Shown: positions 6,602 to 7,265 of the stretch, one piece after another
How the letters are laid out: each line of letters starts with the position of its first letter
Numbering within the stretch: position 1 is the first letter of the stretch
Origin: an uncultured Phaeodactylibacter sp.
GTDB lineage: Bacteria > Bacteroidota > Bacteroidia > Chitinophagales > Saprospiraceae
Reading direction: 5' to 3'
DNA: 7,265 nucleotides
NCBI GenBank assembly: GCA_913062745.1
Contig: CAJXXJ010000181.1
Coordinates: 1 to 7,265 of the forward strand
Made by a program: the position numbers and the translations under genes
The notes under the pieces: model-generated
What the model was told of the DNA's origin: nothing
What the model saw: the letters and a program-made list of their open reading frames with translations, nothing else
Databases searched by the model: none

Positions 6602-7219
6602 ATGTCTCCACGATCCTCATCCCAGTTTGAAGCCATGCGGCAGGAGAGCATGCACCGCATTTCCGAAGCGGCACTGGAGCTCTTTGCCGAACGTGGGTAC
6701 AAGGGGGCTTCTATTGCACAAATCTCGAAACGGGCGGGCGTGAGCAAGGGGCTGCTCTACAACTACTTTGAAAGCAAGCAGGAGCTGTTGCACTACATCG
6801 TGCTCCACGCTGTGGAAACCGGGGAGGATATGTTGGAGGAAATTGTGTCTTCCGCCGCCGGGCCGGCTGAAAAGCTGCGGCAGTTTACCGAGCGCTCCAT
6901 TGAGCTGCTGGTAAGCGACCTCAAACACTGGCGCCTGCTGGCCTCCCTGGCCTTTCAGCCGGATATACTGAACGACCTGATGCCGGTGCTGGAGCAAAAA
7001 CAGGGGGATGCCATGAATAAGATGAAGACCGTTTTTGAAGGCCTGGGCTACGAAAACCCTACCGAAGAAATGCTCTTCTATAGTGCGGTGATGGACGGGC
7101 TGGCCATGCAGTACATGCAGGCCCCCGGGCACTATCCAATGGACCAAATGAAAGAACTCGTACTGAATAAATTTTTGCCGAAAGGCGTATATACTCGGAA
7201 CGGAGAGGTTTGGGCGTAA
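6602..7219 (+). CDS. TetR/AcrR-family transcriptional regulator
   Basis: This 205-aa protein has the normal length for TetR repressors. The N-terminal DNA-binding domain (about 15-65) shows the family pattern: ALELFAERGYKGASIAQISK, then RAGVSKGLLYNYFESKQELL, with the HTH at about 38-57. Residues 66-205 form the helical ligand-binding and dimerisation part, which is too variable to name a ligand. The ATG at 6602 is well placed, 15 bp after a palindromic operator and downstream of a good Bacteroidota promoter. The gene is divergent from the S8-like gene with 288 bp between them, and nothing indicates that it controls that gene. Its usual targets (efflux, lipid or detoxification genes) would lie downstream, outside the window. 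The last 11 residues (GVYTRNGEVWA) are encoded within an inverted repeat that spans the stop codon, so the original C-terminus may have been altered. Confidence 0.93.
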   Translation: MSPRSSSQFEAMRQESMHRISEAALELFAERGYKGASIAQISKRAGVSKGLLYNYFESKQELLHYIVLHAVETGEDMLEEIVSSAAGPAEKLRQFTERSIELLVSDLKHWRLLASLAFQPDILNDLMPVLEQKQGDAMNKMKTVFEGLGYENPTEEMLFYSAVMDGLAMQYMQAPGHYPMDQMKELVLNKFLPKGVYTRNGEVWA

Positions 7220-7248
7220 GGCACAAACCCGACGCACGAGTATATGCC
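7184..7248. repeat. Nested inverted repeat overlapping the 3' end of the TetR gene
   Basis: The outer arms GGCGTATATACTCG (7184-7197) and CGAGTATATGCC (7237-7248) pair over 12 bp with a two-base GT bulge. Inside, GGTTTG (7207-7212) pairs with CAAACC (7224-7229) around an 11-base loop. The element contains the stop codon of the TetR gene (7217-7219). No T-tract follows, so it is a poor intrinsic terminator. A GGAG tetranucleotide (7202-7205) just before the inner hairpin recalls REP-type or IS200/IS605-type end structures, but no transposase is visible. It could also be a regulatory site for a gene starting past the window. Confidence 0.5.
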
Positions 7249-7265
7249 GACACGAAGTCATGGTT

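Noticed and set aside
6617..7261. 214-codon open frame on the minus strand opposite the TetR gene
   Set aside because: The TetR frame encodes a clear family domain with its own promoter and operator. The antisense product shows no domain and is rich in His, Leu and Gln from complementary codons.

Overview
The window looks like chromosomal DNA of a Bacteroidota bacterium, most likely of the Saprospiria (Lewinella-like) type. This is inferred from four things: the style of the ECF sigma factor, the anti-sigma-like TPR protein that follows it, the LRR/Ig/subtilase architecture, and a Bacteroidota-type promoter (TTG-N20-TAnnTTTG) in front of the TetR gene. Base composition is moderate (roughly half GC) and Shine-Dalgarno sequences are weak or absent, as is usual in this phylum. 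No RNA gene, CRISPR array or transposase is visible.

Layout. (1) Positions 2-241, plus strand: the C-terminal end of an ECF sigma factor, cut by the window edge. It overlaps by 10 bp with (2) 232-996, a one-TM protein with a short cytoplasmic anti-sigma-like segment and an exported TPR-type domain. (3) A convergent gap of 24 bp is followed by 1021-3948, minus strand: a 975-aa signal peptide/TPR/coiled-coil/CHAT protease with a C-terminal membrane anchor and an intact His/Cys dyad. (4) Upstream of it on the same strand, 4034-6313: a 759-aa secreted LRR/Ig-like/subtilisin-family (S8) protein. Its Ser, His and oxyanion Asn are present, but the catalytic Asp is replaced by Gly. A strong intrinsic-terminator hairpin (3971-4004) separates genes 4 and 3. 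(5) A 288-bp divergent intergenic region carries the promoter and a palindromic operator for (6) 6602-7219, plus strand: a TetR/AcrR-family repressor. The 3' end of that gene overlaps a large inverted repeat.

How the genes may work together (inference). The sigma/anti-sigma pair reads out an envelope event, while the CHAT protein and the S8-like protein, both exported, act in the periplasm or outside. One attractive hypothesis is a proteolytic signalling relay. The S8-like protein, possibly a pseudoprotease, would sense or scaffold through its LRR/Ig domains. The membrane-anchored periplasmic CHAT protease would cleave a target, possibly the TPR anti-sigma itself, and sigma would be released. 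The TetR gene appears to be an independent, autoregulated unit. The layout is seen in the sequence; the functional link is not demonstrated by it.
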